From Omphiscola glabra (Eukaryota > Mollusca > Gastropoda > Lymnaeidae): a stretch of 64,000 nt of DNA. Below the pieces are notes generated by a model. That model did no database searches. It was not told the origin of the DNA and saw nothing but the letters and a program-made list of their open reading frames with translations. Position numbers and translations under genes: made by a program. Positions 45,181-55,908 of the stretch are shown piece by piece. Where the stretch lies: positions 31,021,315 through 31,085,314 of the forward strand of contig OZ024794.1 of assembly GCA_964017045.1 (NCBI GenBank), given 5' to 3'. Position 1 is the first letter of the stretch, and each line of letters begins with the position of its first letter.

Positions 45181-46483
45181 GTTTTAAATTTTAATCGTCA
45201 TGTATCGTATCAGTTAAAAAAAAAATATTGACTATGTACTTTTCAGCTTTAACTGCTTCACCACGAGCAGCAACAGCAACAACAGCAGCCATTCGAGTCG
45301 TCGGCCGTTACGGCAAGCATGCGTCGCTCGTGTATACAATTTATAATGACGTCACCCTGAGCATGCATTGCATGCGTCACTGACGAGGAAATGCTTCTAT
45401 TTATAGACACTCGTGCGCCATCGTCATCACCGCGTGGTCACGTTTTTGTTGCTGCTGTTAACTAACTTATTTGCGTAACGCATCCTCCCAGTTGTGTGAC
45501 TACCAGAACAAGCTGTCATTGGTCAGTTAATTTAAACACCCATTAAATACATTTTAGTTTAATCACCCATCAAAGATATGTTCGTTTAAACACCATTAAA
45601 TCCATGTGGACTCAGTGGAATATAGGGCAAATCTGGACGGATTGTTAACTCACTTACCGTCAACCAATCGAGCTGATTCATAGCCGATAACAACACGTTC
45701 GATCAAATTTTCAGCACAACTTCCCAACCTCCCAAAAGCAGTTTTTCCCGGTATTTAAAGGGGGGAAGATGAAGGAAATATGATGCCACTGATTTCACGA
45801 AATAAAATTCCCAATAACAGCTCTATAGGAGATTTTTTTTATTTTTTTAAAAATTATTATTTTTTTTTAAAAATTATTTTTTTAAAAAAATATCTCAAGT
45901 GCGTTTGGTACGTAATATTTTCTTTTTATTTTTCTGAAATAGTTTTGTGAAATAAATCTGCGGTATAAAAGCGGGTGGGTCATTAGAATTAGAATATTAT
46001 TATGAAATAAAATAATAACAAATGCAAACAAAGAATTTATACACAAAACTTTGTTTTTATGGGGATTTTAATTTAAAATTATATTTGCAAACTGTCTGAA
46101 TTGATATGGTATAGATGTATGTCAGATGCATTTCAAAGACACTGGCAAGAGCAAAGACAATTCACATTGACAAACAGTATTCGATTTATAAACAAAAACT
46201 TGATATGAACAATTATTAAAAATCGGATTTACCCCCCCCCCCCCCACACACCCCCACCCGTTGATGATGACATCCGGTGCAATCCGCACACCGCCGAGCG
46301 TGACACGTCCACAGGTAGATGTGCGTCAAACTTTTAAAATAAAATGTGTTTTCTTGTAAAGTTTATTGAAATAAAAAAGGCTGGAGGACATTCATTAAAC
46401 TCTATGCCCCCCCCCCCCTTTTTCTACGTCTCGCCCCCATGCAGCTTAACCATCTCTACATCCCCCACCCTTCCGAATCCTTC
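45181..46483. other. intergenic; dispersed repeat copy B at 45897-45998
   Basis: AT-rich. 45897-45998 resembles 10961-11060. C-runs at 46231-46245 and 46407-46418. No gene. Confidence 0.45.
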
Positions 46484-47182
46484 CCCTTGGTCATGCACCT
46501 TAAATCCTCACCCACTTTTTTTTCGGACACTCTACTTCCTCTTGAAGACCCCACCCCCGAATCGTGTTCATGGTCATGCACCTTTACCCCTTCACCTTTA
46601 ATTTCCCCTTGGTCATGCACATTTACCCCTTCACCCTTTATTTTTCCCTTGGTCATGCACATTTACCCCCTCACCCTTAATTTCCCATTGGTCCTGCACC
46701 TTTACCCCCTCACCCCCAATTCCCACTTGGTCCTGCACATTTACCCCCTCACCCCCAATCTCCACTTGGTCCTGCAACTCTCCCACACCCGAAACGCACC
46801 CTGGTCATGCAAGCACTCCTTCGGGTTCCTCGCCCTATTCGGTAATCCTTTCGTTAATCCTGTGATTTTTAATTTTTTTTTTGCCAGACCGTCATACACT
46901 AAGCATTATTAGCACCATGGTCATGCACATTTACCCCCTCACCCCCAATTTCCGCTTGGTCCTGCACCTTTACCCCCTCACCCCCAATTCCCACTTGGTC
47001 CTGCACATTTACCCCCTCACCCCCAATCTCCACTTGGTCCTGCAACTCTCCCACACCCGAAACGCACCCTGGTCATGCAAGCACTCCTTCGGGTTCCTCG
47101 CCCTATTCGGTATTCCTTTCGTTAATCCGGTGATTTTTTTTTTTTTTTTTGCCAGACCGTCATACACTAAGCATTATTAGCA
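46484..47182. repeat. ~40-bp pyrimidine-rich repeat and 268-bp tandem duplication
   Basis: A unit near TTGGTCATGCACATTTACCC plus CCTCACCC recurs about ten times. Superimposed on this, 46650-46913 is repeated at 46918-47182 (offset 268 bp), including the non-repetitive CACTCCTTCGGGTTCCTCGC and the CATACACTAAGCATTATTAG end. Confidence 0.9.
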
Positions 47183-47364
47183 AATGACACTTGTAGATGA
47201 GAACAACACCGCCCCCCCCCCCCCCCAAAACACGGCCACCCAGGGTCCCACAGGTCCCTTCCTCAACCATGTCTAACCTGTCGACAGGCCAGTCAGTACC
47301 GGCTGATCTCGTGCTGCGCTGTCGACATCACGCCCGCTGACGTGTCCCATTTATATGCAGGTCC

Positions 47365-47597
47365 GTTGCCATGGTAAGCAAATCCGGTGCCACCCATTCG
47401 TCGGGATAATGACACGAGTGGGCTCCCTTGTTGTGATCTGTTTTGTCACGCGACTTCTGCCCACCTAAACCTGTGACGTCAACGCCATTGGCCGCCTGAC
47501 GTCCGTTAATGATATAATTAACGATTGGCTGACTCGATAAGGCACGTGACGCAAAGCTTTATTGGAGGCGTTGTGTGAAGGCTTCAGGCTATAAGAG
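47365..47597 (+). promoter_or_regulatory. promoter-like block (X-box, CRE, 3 phased CCAAT, E-box, TATA-like)
   Basis: In order: X-box-like GTTGCCATGGTAAG (47365-47378), palindromic CRE TGACGTCA (47474-47481), inverted CCAAT ATTGG at 47487, 47524 and 47561, a half CRE TGACGT (47497-47502), E-box CACGTG (47543-47548), and TATAAGAG (47590-47597). The three CCAAT boxes are exactly 37 bp apart. The TATA-like motif lies 25 bp after the last CCAAT, which implies + transcription starting near 47620. No coding exon was found downstream before the array at 47973. Confidence 0.4.
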
Positions 47598-47778
47598 GCC
47601 CTTCTGTGTCTTGTCAAATGCCCTTCACTCAAATGACGTGTAACCCCCCCACCCCTTTTTTTTTCATTAACAAGTCACAGTAACATCCCCTTCCTTTTTA
47701 AAATTAAATGGCCCCCCTTATGACTAAGAAACGAAATTAAGGTGTATGTCTTCAGAAACAATAATTTCGTATTCATAG

Positions 47779-47890
47779 CCACAGTAATCAACAGTAAGTC
47801 ACAGTGAGCCACAGTAATTCAAGGTAAGTCACAGTAACCCACAGTAAGCCACAGTAATTCAAGGTAAGTGACAGTAAGTGACAGTTACAC
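47779..47890. repeat. 10-bp repeat (CACAGTAAGC)
   Basis: About ten irregular copies, some reading TTCAAGGTAAG. Confidence 0.75.
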
Positions 47891-47972
47891 AATCACGATT
47901 AATCGTTCCGTTGGTGTGTCTGTTTTAATTTTTAGTGAAACATTGTGTTGCTTTCTGTCTCTGGACAGAAAC

Positions 47973-48945
47973 ATGGACACAAGAACATGGACACAAGAAC
48001 ATGAACACAATAACATGGACACAAGAACATGGACACAAGAACATGGACACAAGAACATGGACACAAGAACATGGACACAAAAACATGGACACAAGAACAT
48101 GGACACAAGAACATGGACACAATAACATGGACACAATAACATGGACACAATAACATGGACACAAGAACATGGACACAAGAACATGGACACAATAACATGC
48201 TCAAGAACATGGACACAATAGCATAGACACAAAAGCATGGACACAGTAGCATGGATACAAGAACATGGACACAATAACATGCTCAAGAACTTGGACACAA
48301 TAGCATAGACACAAAAGCATGGACACAGTAGCATGGATACAATAACATGGACACAATAACATGGAAACAAGAACATGGACACAATAACATGCTCAAGAAC
48401 ATGGACACACTAGCATAGACACAAAAGCATGGACACAGTAGCATGGATACTAGAAAATGGACACAAAAACGTTGACACAATAACATGGACACAATAACAT
48501 GGACACAAGAACATGGACACAAGAACATGGACACAAGAACATGCACAAGAACATGGACACAATAACATGGACACAATAACATGGACACACTAACATGGAC
48601 ACAATAACATGGACACAATAACATAGACACACTAGCATGGACACAATAACATGGACACAATAACATGGACACAATAGCATGGACACAATAGCATGGACAC
48701 AATAACATGGACACAATAACATGGACACAATAACATGGACACACTAGCATGGACACAATAACATGGACACAATAACATGGACACAATAACATGGACACAA
48801 TAACATGGACATAATAACATGGACACAATAACACGGACACAATAACATGGACACAATAACATGGACACAATAACATGGACACAATAACATGGACACAATA
48901 ACATGGACACAATAACATGGACACAATAACATGGACACAATCACG
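47973..48945. repeat. 14-bp minisatellite (AACATGGACACAAT)
   Basis: About 69 copies. The left block is ACAAG-rich and the right block is ACAAT-rich. In the middle, a composite of about 115 bp (ending in AACATGCTCAAGAAC and GCATAGACACAAAAGCATGG) is duplicated three times at ~48195, 48280 and 48388. All frames are open on both strands; no gene implied. Confidence 0.95.
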
Positions 48946-49315
48946 TGTGCCCAACAACAAATAGCCATACGGATCTAAGAGACAACCCCTGGGGGTTCAA
49001 CTGTGGATCTGAGGCTTTATAAAATAAACATTGAAGTGTCCCATCTGGTCTCCTAGTGCTGAATGTTTGGGGGTCTTTTGATAATCTTCTTTTTTTGGTC
49101 ATAGTAATCCGCTTTAGTTTTCATAAATAAACCCACAGTACTTTTGTGTGTTTGTGCTTGTCTGAGATGATTGATTGTATTCTGCACAAGTAGATTTGGA
49201 CTGGAGTTGACATTGGATTATGGAGATGTATATTACACGCATTGCTCGATTTAAAGCGGAATAATCCAGCGCTCAGGAAGACTGCCATGGCCTCTGGATA
49301 CGGTGGGTAAAGGGG
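48946..49315. other. intergenic, no gene seen
   Basis: Unique sequence. Confidence 0.55.
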
Positions 49316-49450
49316 AGGGGGGCTTGAACATGTGGGTTGCTTGAAGGAGTGGGGGGGGGCTTGAAGGAGTGGAATGGGCTTGAAGGAGTGGGGGGGCTTG
49401 AAGCAGTGGGGGCTTGAATGACTGGGTCGCTTGAAGGAGGTGGAGCTTAA
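49316..49450. repeat. G-rich repeat (GGCTTGAAGGAGTGGGGG)
   Basis: About seven irregular copies with G-runs of 4-9. Confidence 0.75.
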
Positions 49451-50352
49451 AAAGTAGTATGGGAGGGGGGGCTATTGAAATCTATGTTCTTAAGCAAAGA
49501 TGATTAAGAACAGTTATTTATAAAAAATGTTGTTCGGAAAAAGAGTGGGGGGGGGGGGGTGGAGAGATGCATTTCGAAGAGAATATCACATGTAACGAAT
49601 CTATTCTCACTGTAACAATGCAGTACGTCTCTGATTTAGCTGCAAACATTATTGGTTAAAAATAATTTACTGTACAAAGATGAAGTGACTTTTAAAAAAA
49701 CCTAAAAAAAACCAAACTTACAGAGTTAAATTTAACCCCCCCCCCCCTCCCGCACACCAGGAGTCACTGAAAACGTCCACCTAAATTCTCATTCCGTTTC
49801 TCAAATACAGCAGACGCCTTTTGTGTAAGTATCATATAAGTCAAAATAAGCGATCGGCAACCTGCGGCATCGCTCAATAAATGCGGCTTTTGAACAGTGA
49901 CACCAATTAATAAAACTAATTTTTTTTAAAGAAGCAAAAATAAAATGTAATAAAGTATACTTTATATATATATATATACTATTTATATTATGCCATTTAA
50001 AATTACAAGTACATTTTTCCACATCATGCTCTATGTATCGGCGGTTTAAAGAAATACCTTCAGCTCCGTATCCACATGTCTGCTGAGTGATGAATATATT
50101 TATCAATAGAAGTTTCTCCAACCTGTCAGAAGTCAGCTATTTTCTCCTGGTGTCATGTATACATTCGCACTCCCATTCCGCTCCCTGTCTTTTACTTTGT
50201 AAAATGGCTGTCTGCTCAAAAGCATTTTGTCAACCCCTGGCACGGAAATGAAATTTGTTAGATTTAGGGAGACGGTTTTCATTTTGGCAGCTGATTATGA
50301 AACCTTTCATACCATAAGCACCTGCATCCCTTAGCTCGTCGCCACGAATGCT
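49451..50352. other. intergenic, no gene seen
   Basis: AT-rich with G-run at 49547-49559 and C-run at 49736-49747. Confidence 0.55.
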
Positions 50353-50536
50353 CAGGTTGTTCTCAAACTTCCTAATGACGCGACCCTTTAATGCAGTTAC
50401 TCATGTTATGGTGACAGCCCCCCATCCCCAAACCATAAAATTATTTTCGTTGCTACTTCATAAATATGTGTTTTCCGATGGTCTAAGGCGACCCCTGTGC
50501 TAAAGGGAGGTTGTGACCCACAGTTGAGAACCGCTG
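50353..50536 (-). mobile_element. SPIN-like hAT MITE, old copy
   Basis: Reverse orientation: starts CAGGTTGTTCTCAAACTTCC and ends TTGAGAACCGCTG. It shares CGTTGCTACTTCATAA and TTTTCCGATGGTCTAAGGCG with the copy at 37484. No target duplication survives, and substitutions are more frequent, so it is older. Confidence 0.75.
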
Positions 50537-50656
50537 GATTAGCACATCATAAAATATATTTGTTTCGTCATCTGTACCCACTTAGGACTCTTTAGCGACC
50601 TGGGTGCCGCTCGGCCAGTCGGACAAAAATCGGCGTTGGCTCCGAAAAACAGGTTA

Positions 50657-50900
50657 CCGGAAATTTGATCGAAAGAAATTTCGTGGACAGAAAATTGATC
50701 GACGGAAATTTGATCGAAAGAAAATTTAGTCGAATCTTTTTTTTTAGTTGACACGTTAAAATTTTCGTCAAATTTCTTTTTGAACGCACTATACTATACA
50801 GTAAAACAAAATAATGAGTTCAAAAAGAAATTTGACGCAAAATGTTAACGTGTAAACTAAAAAAATGATTCGACCAAATTTCCGTCGATCAAATTTCCGG
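50657..50900. mobile_element. fold-back/mariner-type MITE, complete copy
   Basis: About 244 bp, almost entirely an imperfect palindrome. Left arm motifs CCGGAAATTTGATCGA and GTCGAATC reappear inverted on the right (GATTCGAC, TCGATCAAATTTCCGG). Near the centre a 20-nt perfect inverted repeat pairs 50766-50785 with 50818-50837 around a 32-nt loop. TA lies just outside each end, as for Tc1/mariner elements. Confidence 0.78.
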
Positions 50901-51220
50901 ATACGCGAAAAACATGGTTTTTGAAAAGAAATTTGGCTCTCAAAGTTTTTTCAATGGGCCTTTTGGTGATTTTCGCTCTTTTGACTTATGCGTTTGCCGA
51001 CCACTGGGATTGGCTGATGTTATAGACATGTGTTTAAATGATACATTTTTCATTGTATTTCAGTTAAATTGTGGGTACCTATATACTTTACTATATAGTT
51101 CAGTGTTAAATATTTATTTAGATGGGGGACACTGTGGGGGGCAGGTTGAAGTGTATACCAAGAACTGGATACATCGGGGGCGGGCGGGGGGTGTTTGTTC
51201 GTCCTGGTAATGAGAAAGTT
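50901..51220. other. spacer, no gene seen
   Basis: Unique sequence. Confidence 0.5.
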
Positions 51221-51845
51221 GAGGACAGACGGATACATGGGATAACAAGAGCGAGAGTAAGTGAGTACAGGCTAGAGGCGAGCACAGGTGGGTACAGGTG
51301 AGTACAGGTGAGTACAAGAGAGTAAATCCAAGAACACGCAAGTACATAAGGGTACACGTGATTAGATAGGTGAGTACACATACGTACAGAGGTGAGTTCA
51401 GGTGAGTATATAGAAGAGCGTATAGAGGTGATTACAGAGATAACTATAGAGGGGAGTTCCAGGGGTAATTAGAGGTAAACATGAAGGTTCAAGTTGGCTC
51501 AGGGGTGAGTCCAGGGCAGGTGTGTGTACAAGGATGAGTTCCAGAGCAGGTGTGTATACAAGGATGAGTTCCAGGGCAGGTGTGTGTACAAGGATGAGTT
51601 CAGCTGATTTCAGTGTTGAATAAAAGGTCGAGTTCGGGAATGAGTGCAGTTGTGTTCAGGGGTAATTACAGTTAAGTTCAGGTAGTACAGTCGAGTTCAG
51701 GGCTGAGTACATATAAGTATAGAAGTGGGGTTCAGGTGAGTACAGGGGGTGCTAGCAGGCGAGCAGATCCGAATACAGGTGGGCAGAGTTGAGTTGAGGT
51801 GAATACAGGTGAGTAGACTACAGACACAGGTGAGTCCAGGTGACT
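51221..51845. repeat. degenerate 11-bp repeat (GTGAGTACAGG)
   Basis: About 40 irregular copies of GAGTACAGGTG, with a better-ordered 42-bp block (CAAGGATGAGTTCCAGGGCA) at 51525-51605. Confidence 0.85.
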
Positions 51846-53933
51846 TATCGTGTGTTTGTGGCATTAACTCCCACTGGAAACGTTCTTTTATTTGTACCAT
51901 CCCCGGGGGGAGAAGTGGCGTAGCTTCTCACAGTCCCCGTCTTGTTGGTGGATCACTGTGGCGCCTTCAAAACAGCTACTCGTGTTTAGACTGCGGCAAT
52001 CGCTTAACATTCCAGCTCTGTAAATAGTTGCCGGGGTAAACAAAGAGCCCAATTTAAATAGATTATCTCCCATTTTTAAATAAAGGCAACAACTTAATTA
52101 GGTTTCAGAAGTAAACTTCGTGAGCTTGGTTTTCTCCACACACACCCCCCCCCCCCCCCCCCCCACTAACTTTTTTATTTTTTGCAGTAGAAATTTACGC
52201 TTGAAAAAAAAATAAAATCATTTTCTTTTATGAAATCACAGGCCCGGCCCCTAATTGGAGGCCGCCAGATGGAAAGTTAGATATAACGTGTGGGACTTTG
52301 TTGTTATATATATATATATATATATATATGGTATATAATTATTCATCTTTTAATTTCCAAACATGTACCGCGGGTATTAGAGAGTTGTTTTTGTTTTTCA
52401 ATTAATCTTTTCATAGTTGCCCTATAGTATAATGAATCATATTCGCGTCAAAATATAATATTTAAACCTTTTACTCATATAAGAATCAGTTAATACATGT
52501 GTGTGTTAACATTTGTTAATTAAATGAAGACAATAACACGTGTAAAGAACAAGCTGCAGACATGGTATTGAAGGGGTGGCGCGCGTAAAAGGGGGTTGCG
52601 GACCCCCCCCCCCCCCCAATCGAGTCCAACAAAGCGTCGGGACAGTTGACTTAATGTTTTGCTGTTTTCTAAATTTTTTATTAAGTGTGCTCGAATGAAA
52701 TAAATGATTATTTGTCAAAATTAATTAACTCATGAGTCAGCCTTGCCTGTGTCGGACTCATCGACTCGTGTCAAAATATATCGAAGTTATTTGAAGTTTC
52801 TTTTTCTTACGTGTCTTATAAGTTTGCTTTTTTTTAAAAAAAAAAATTTTTATTTAATGCACCAACATTTTTTTAATGATCGAAAAAGCGATCAGCAATC
52901 TTGAATAAAAATATTTGTTATTATATTGAGGACGCCATGTTTAAAGTAACAGTAACATCAAAACACAAAACAACAGTAGTTTAAATATGAAAATATCGTG
53001 CTCACAACAAAACATTTTTTATATACATTCATATATATATATATATATATATATATTATTATATATATATGGCATTATGGCATATTTACGTCTTCGCGAG
53101 ACGATGACGTAGCCTACTGACTCTTTTTCAATGGCTTACGGTGCCGACCCCTGGATTGGGCAGTCTCTGTAGAACCTCTCGATGAAGAGCATCGGCTCCT
53201 GGTTAACATTGGCCTTCCGTAAAACATACATGCATCTATATTAATCTATATTGACATTAAAAAAAACACACAAAAAAAAACATCCTTTCTGAAGTCACAT
53301 TCATTTTTAGTATTTAAAGCAAGGTGTATTTAGAAACAAGAAGAACAAAAAAACGTTCTCCTTTGAGGACAAGACGACTACAAGCACTGGAAGGACTTAG
53401 CAGCCCCTTATGGTCTAAAGATACATTAAAATGAATGCCATAAACGAACGACTAAACAAATACTTGAGTTGACAGATTTTTTTTTGGAAAAATTTGAAAC
53501 TAAAATTATAATATAAATAGTATCATTACCTTATTTGTTGTTTTTTTTTTCTTCAACAAAACTATTTACCTAATGTAATTTTACTTTTGGAAATGTTGGA
53601 CAAGTAGGTCATCATGCAGCTGTGAGCAGTGTTCGCAGAGGATAAGTCATATTTAATACGATGACAGCAAGACGTTGAGCAATAATGAATTGCCGGCCGA
53701 CAGACAAAAAGAGTGACAGTCTGGTAGACGACCGAAAGCCTCAATCCCTTTCGAACAGAGGGCCGAAAGCCTCAACCTCTTTCGGTCAAAAACGGAAATA
53801 AACCGAACGTTTACTTTTCCGTTTCGACCAAAACCGAAACTACGCTGAAAGTGATCAAATTTCAAAGCAGAAACCGAAATTCGGTCGGCTTCTAATTCTG
53901 CATAATGTTTGTAACGGACGTAAGGCAAGGCAG

Positions 53934-53936
<3 letters not shown>
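51846..53936. other. intergenic, no gene seen
   Basis: C-runs at 52146-52164 and 52602-52617, (TA)n at 52303-52331 and 53034-53070. The Cys-containing frame ending at 52027 is not recognisable. At 53394-53417 there is a single copy of GACTTAGCAGCCCCTTAT, the 3' half of the 54.1-kb array unit. Confidence 0.5.

Positions 53937-53998
<62 letters not shown>
53937..53998. repeat. (TA)n dinucleotide, ~30 repeats
   Basis: Uninterrupted TA repeat. Confidence 0.98.
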
Positions 53999-54002
<4 letters not shown>

Positions 54003-54103
54003 GAAAGAAATAGAGAGTTAGTGATGATTTTATGGCACAAAAGATGTTTATACAATTACAGGTTTAGAGTGTAAAGGCTTTCAGTGAGGTAGCTAGAGTT
54101 TGT

Positions 54104-54875
54104 GAGGCCACAGGGTTTGCCCTTTGACTTAGCAGCCCCTTATCGTGAGGCCACAGGGTTTGCCCTTTGACTTAGCAGCCCCTTATTGTGAGGCCACAGG
54201 GTTTGCCCTTTGACTTAGCAGCCCCTTATCGTGAGGCCACAGGGTTTGCCCTTTGACTTAGCAGCCCCTTATCGTGAGGCCACAGGGTTTGCCCTTTGAC
54301 TTAGCAGCCCCTTATCGTGAGGCCACAGGGTTTGCCCTTTGACTTAGCAGCCCCTTATCGTGAGGCCACAGGGTTTGCCCTTTGACTTAGCAGCCCCTTA
54401 TTGTGAGGCCACAGGGTTTGCCCTTTGACTTAGCAGCCCCTTATCGTGAGGCCACAGGGTTTGCCCTTTGACTTAGCAGCCCCTTATCGTGAGGCCACAG
54501 GGTTTGCCCTTTGACTTAGCAGCCCCTTATCGTGAGGCCACAGGGTTTGCCCTTTGACTTAGCAGCCCCTTATCGTGAGGCCACAGGGTTTGCCCTTTGA
54601 CTTAGCAGCCCCTTATCGTGAGGCCACAGGGTTTGCCCTTTGACTTAGCAGCCCCTTATCGTGAGGCCACAGGGTTTGCCCTTTGACTTAGCAGCCCCTT
54701 ATCGTGAGGCCACAGGGTTTGCCCTTTGACTTAGCAGCCCCTTATCGTGAGGCCACAGGGTTTGCCCTTTGACTTAGCAGCCCCTTATTGTGAGGCCACA
54801 GGGTTTGCCCTTTGACTTAGCAGCCCCTTATCGTGAGGCCACAGGGTTTGCCCTTTGACTTAGCAGCCCCTTATC
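54104..54875. repeat. 43-bp minisatellite, 18 near-identical copies
   Basis: Eighteen units of GAGGCCACAGGGTTTGCCCT followed by TTGACTTAGCAGCCCCTTAT and CGT. The only variation I see is CG to TG at the unit junction in three copies (near 54187, 54402 and 54789), consistent with CpG deamination. Such homogeneity implies very recent expansion. Confidence 0.97.
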
Positions 54876-55201
54876 GACTAAAACGCTTAGAGCAATACAG
54901 AAAACACATCAGACACAAGCCATTTGTAGAATACGGAAATGACTACAACAACAACAATAAAACAGCCCCTAAAAGTGCAGCCCAGGGTGGAGCACTCAAG
55001 TAACCTTCGCCCCCCTCCCTCTTATTCCTAACCCAGTGCCGCCATCCCAACCACAAAAACTACATTCTGTGTAGTTAGCAACAGAGACTTGGGGTGCAAT
55101 CACCATTTGGGTTAAACTACTTTCAAAAAAACCCACCAAACTTTCATTTTTGTATACACCATTTGCTTAAAATTTTAAAAAAAAATAAAATTCTTCGGAT
55201 G
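54876..55201. other. spacer, no gene seen
   Basis: AT-rich unique sequence. Confidence 0.5.
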
Positions 55202-55422
55202 TTAGAGGTCGAGAAATTGTCGTAAAACGCCGAAGTCAGGGGGGAGAGGTGATGTCACCTGTTTCCTGCCCCGTGATTCCACGAGCCGAGCGAGACGAGA
55301 CTAGGAGGGCTTATCTGATGAGACAATATTGTCATTAATTGCTCGCTGGCTCCAACGCTTCAACCACTAACGCAGTAACAGACTTTATATTATTGCTGGG
55401 TTGAATTCCACAGCAGTGGTCT
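55202..55422. repeat. diverged duplicated block, copy 1
   Basis: Aligns in the same orientation with 57220-57449. Shared landmarks in order are TTAGAGGTC, TTTGTCGTAAAA or equivalent, GTTTCCTG, CGTGATTCC, the 36-bp core at 55305-55340, GGCTCCAACGC, and TTGAATNCCACAGCAG. Confidence 0.8.
55305..55340. promoter_or_regulatory. conserved 36-bp core of the duplicated block, copy 1
   Basis: Identical at 35 of 36 positions to 57343-57378, although the flanks have diverged. The core holds the perfect palindrome GACAATATTGTC (two convergent SOX-like ACAAT sites) followed by CATTAATT, a homeodomain-type TAATT. This copy also has CTTATC, a GATA-type site, which is CTTGTC in the other copy. Confidence 0.4.
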
Positions 55423-55720
55423 TAATTAACTACTTCATCGACATGTGCATCAGCATTTGGATTGTTATGTTATTTTTAAAGAAACTTTTAATTGGTACGC
55501 ATCAGCGTTTCCCAAACTTATATTTATCCCTGGCCTGGTTTGAATTATTTGTATGCTCTTTCTTTCGTGACCTACACACATTTTTAACACCTGTAACTGA
55601 AACCTACAATAGACTTGAATTTCGATACAGTTTTTATCTGTTTCAAATTTTAAAAAAAAAAGCGTTACTCTTACCAAAAAACAAAAAAGTGTCTCGAAAT
55701 AGAACAGAAACTTTGTAGAA

Positions 55721-55908
55721 CAGTGTTTCCCAAACTTTCGACAACTGTGTACCCCCGTCTATAATTTTCGTAACACTGAGTGCCGTTCGTAAAAAAAAAA
55801 ATTGCATATACTTGAATAATAATAAAGCACTTACCCCACAACAAATCCCCCCCCCCCTTTTCTTTCCGTAGCCCCAGGGGTACGCGTGCCATACTTCGGG
55901 AAACACTG
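55721..55908. mobile_element. hAT-like MITE with CAGTGTTTCCC ends
   Basis: 188 bp from CAGTGTTTCCCAAACTTTCG to CGGGAAACACTG. Flanks TTGTAGAA and CTGTAGAT match at 6 of 8. Interior has TGTGTACCCC on the left and GGGGTACGCG on the right. A lone related terminus (CAGCGTTTCCCAAACTTA) lies at 55503. Confidence 0.78.

Noticed and set aside
48283..48960. 225-codon minus-strand Cys/Val-rich frame
   Set aside because: It is the 14-bp array read in rotating frames; no start context or non-repeat domain.
51809..52027. 72-codon frame with several cysteines
   Set aside because: It begins in the degenerate 11-bp repeat, and the cysteine spacing fits no zinc-finger or extracellular module that I recognise.
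54104..54875. CRISPR-like regular array
   Set aside because: Units are contiguous and identical without variable spacers, and the DNA is eukaryotic.
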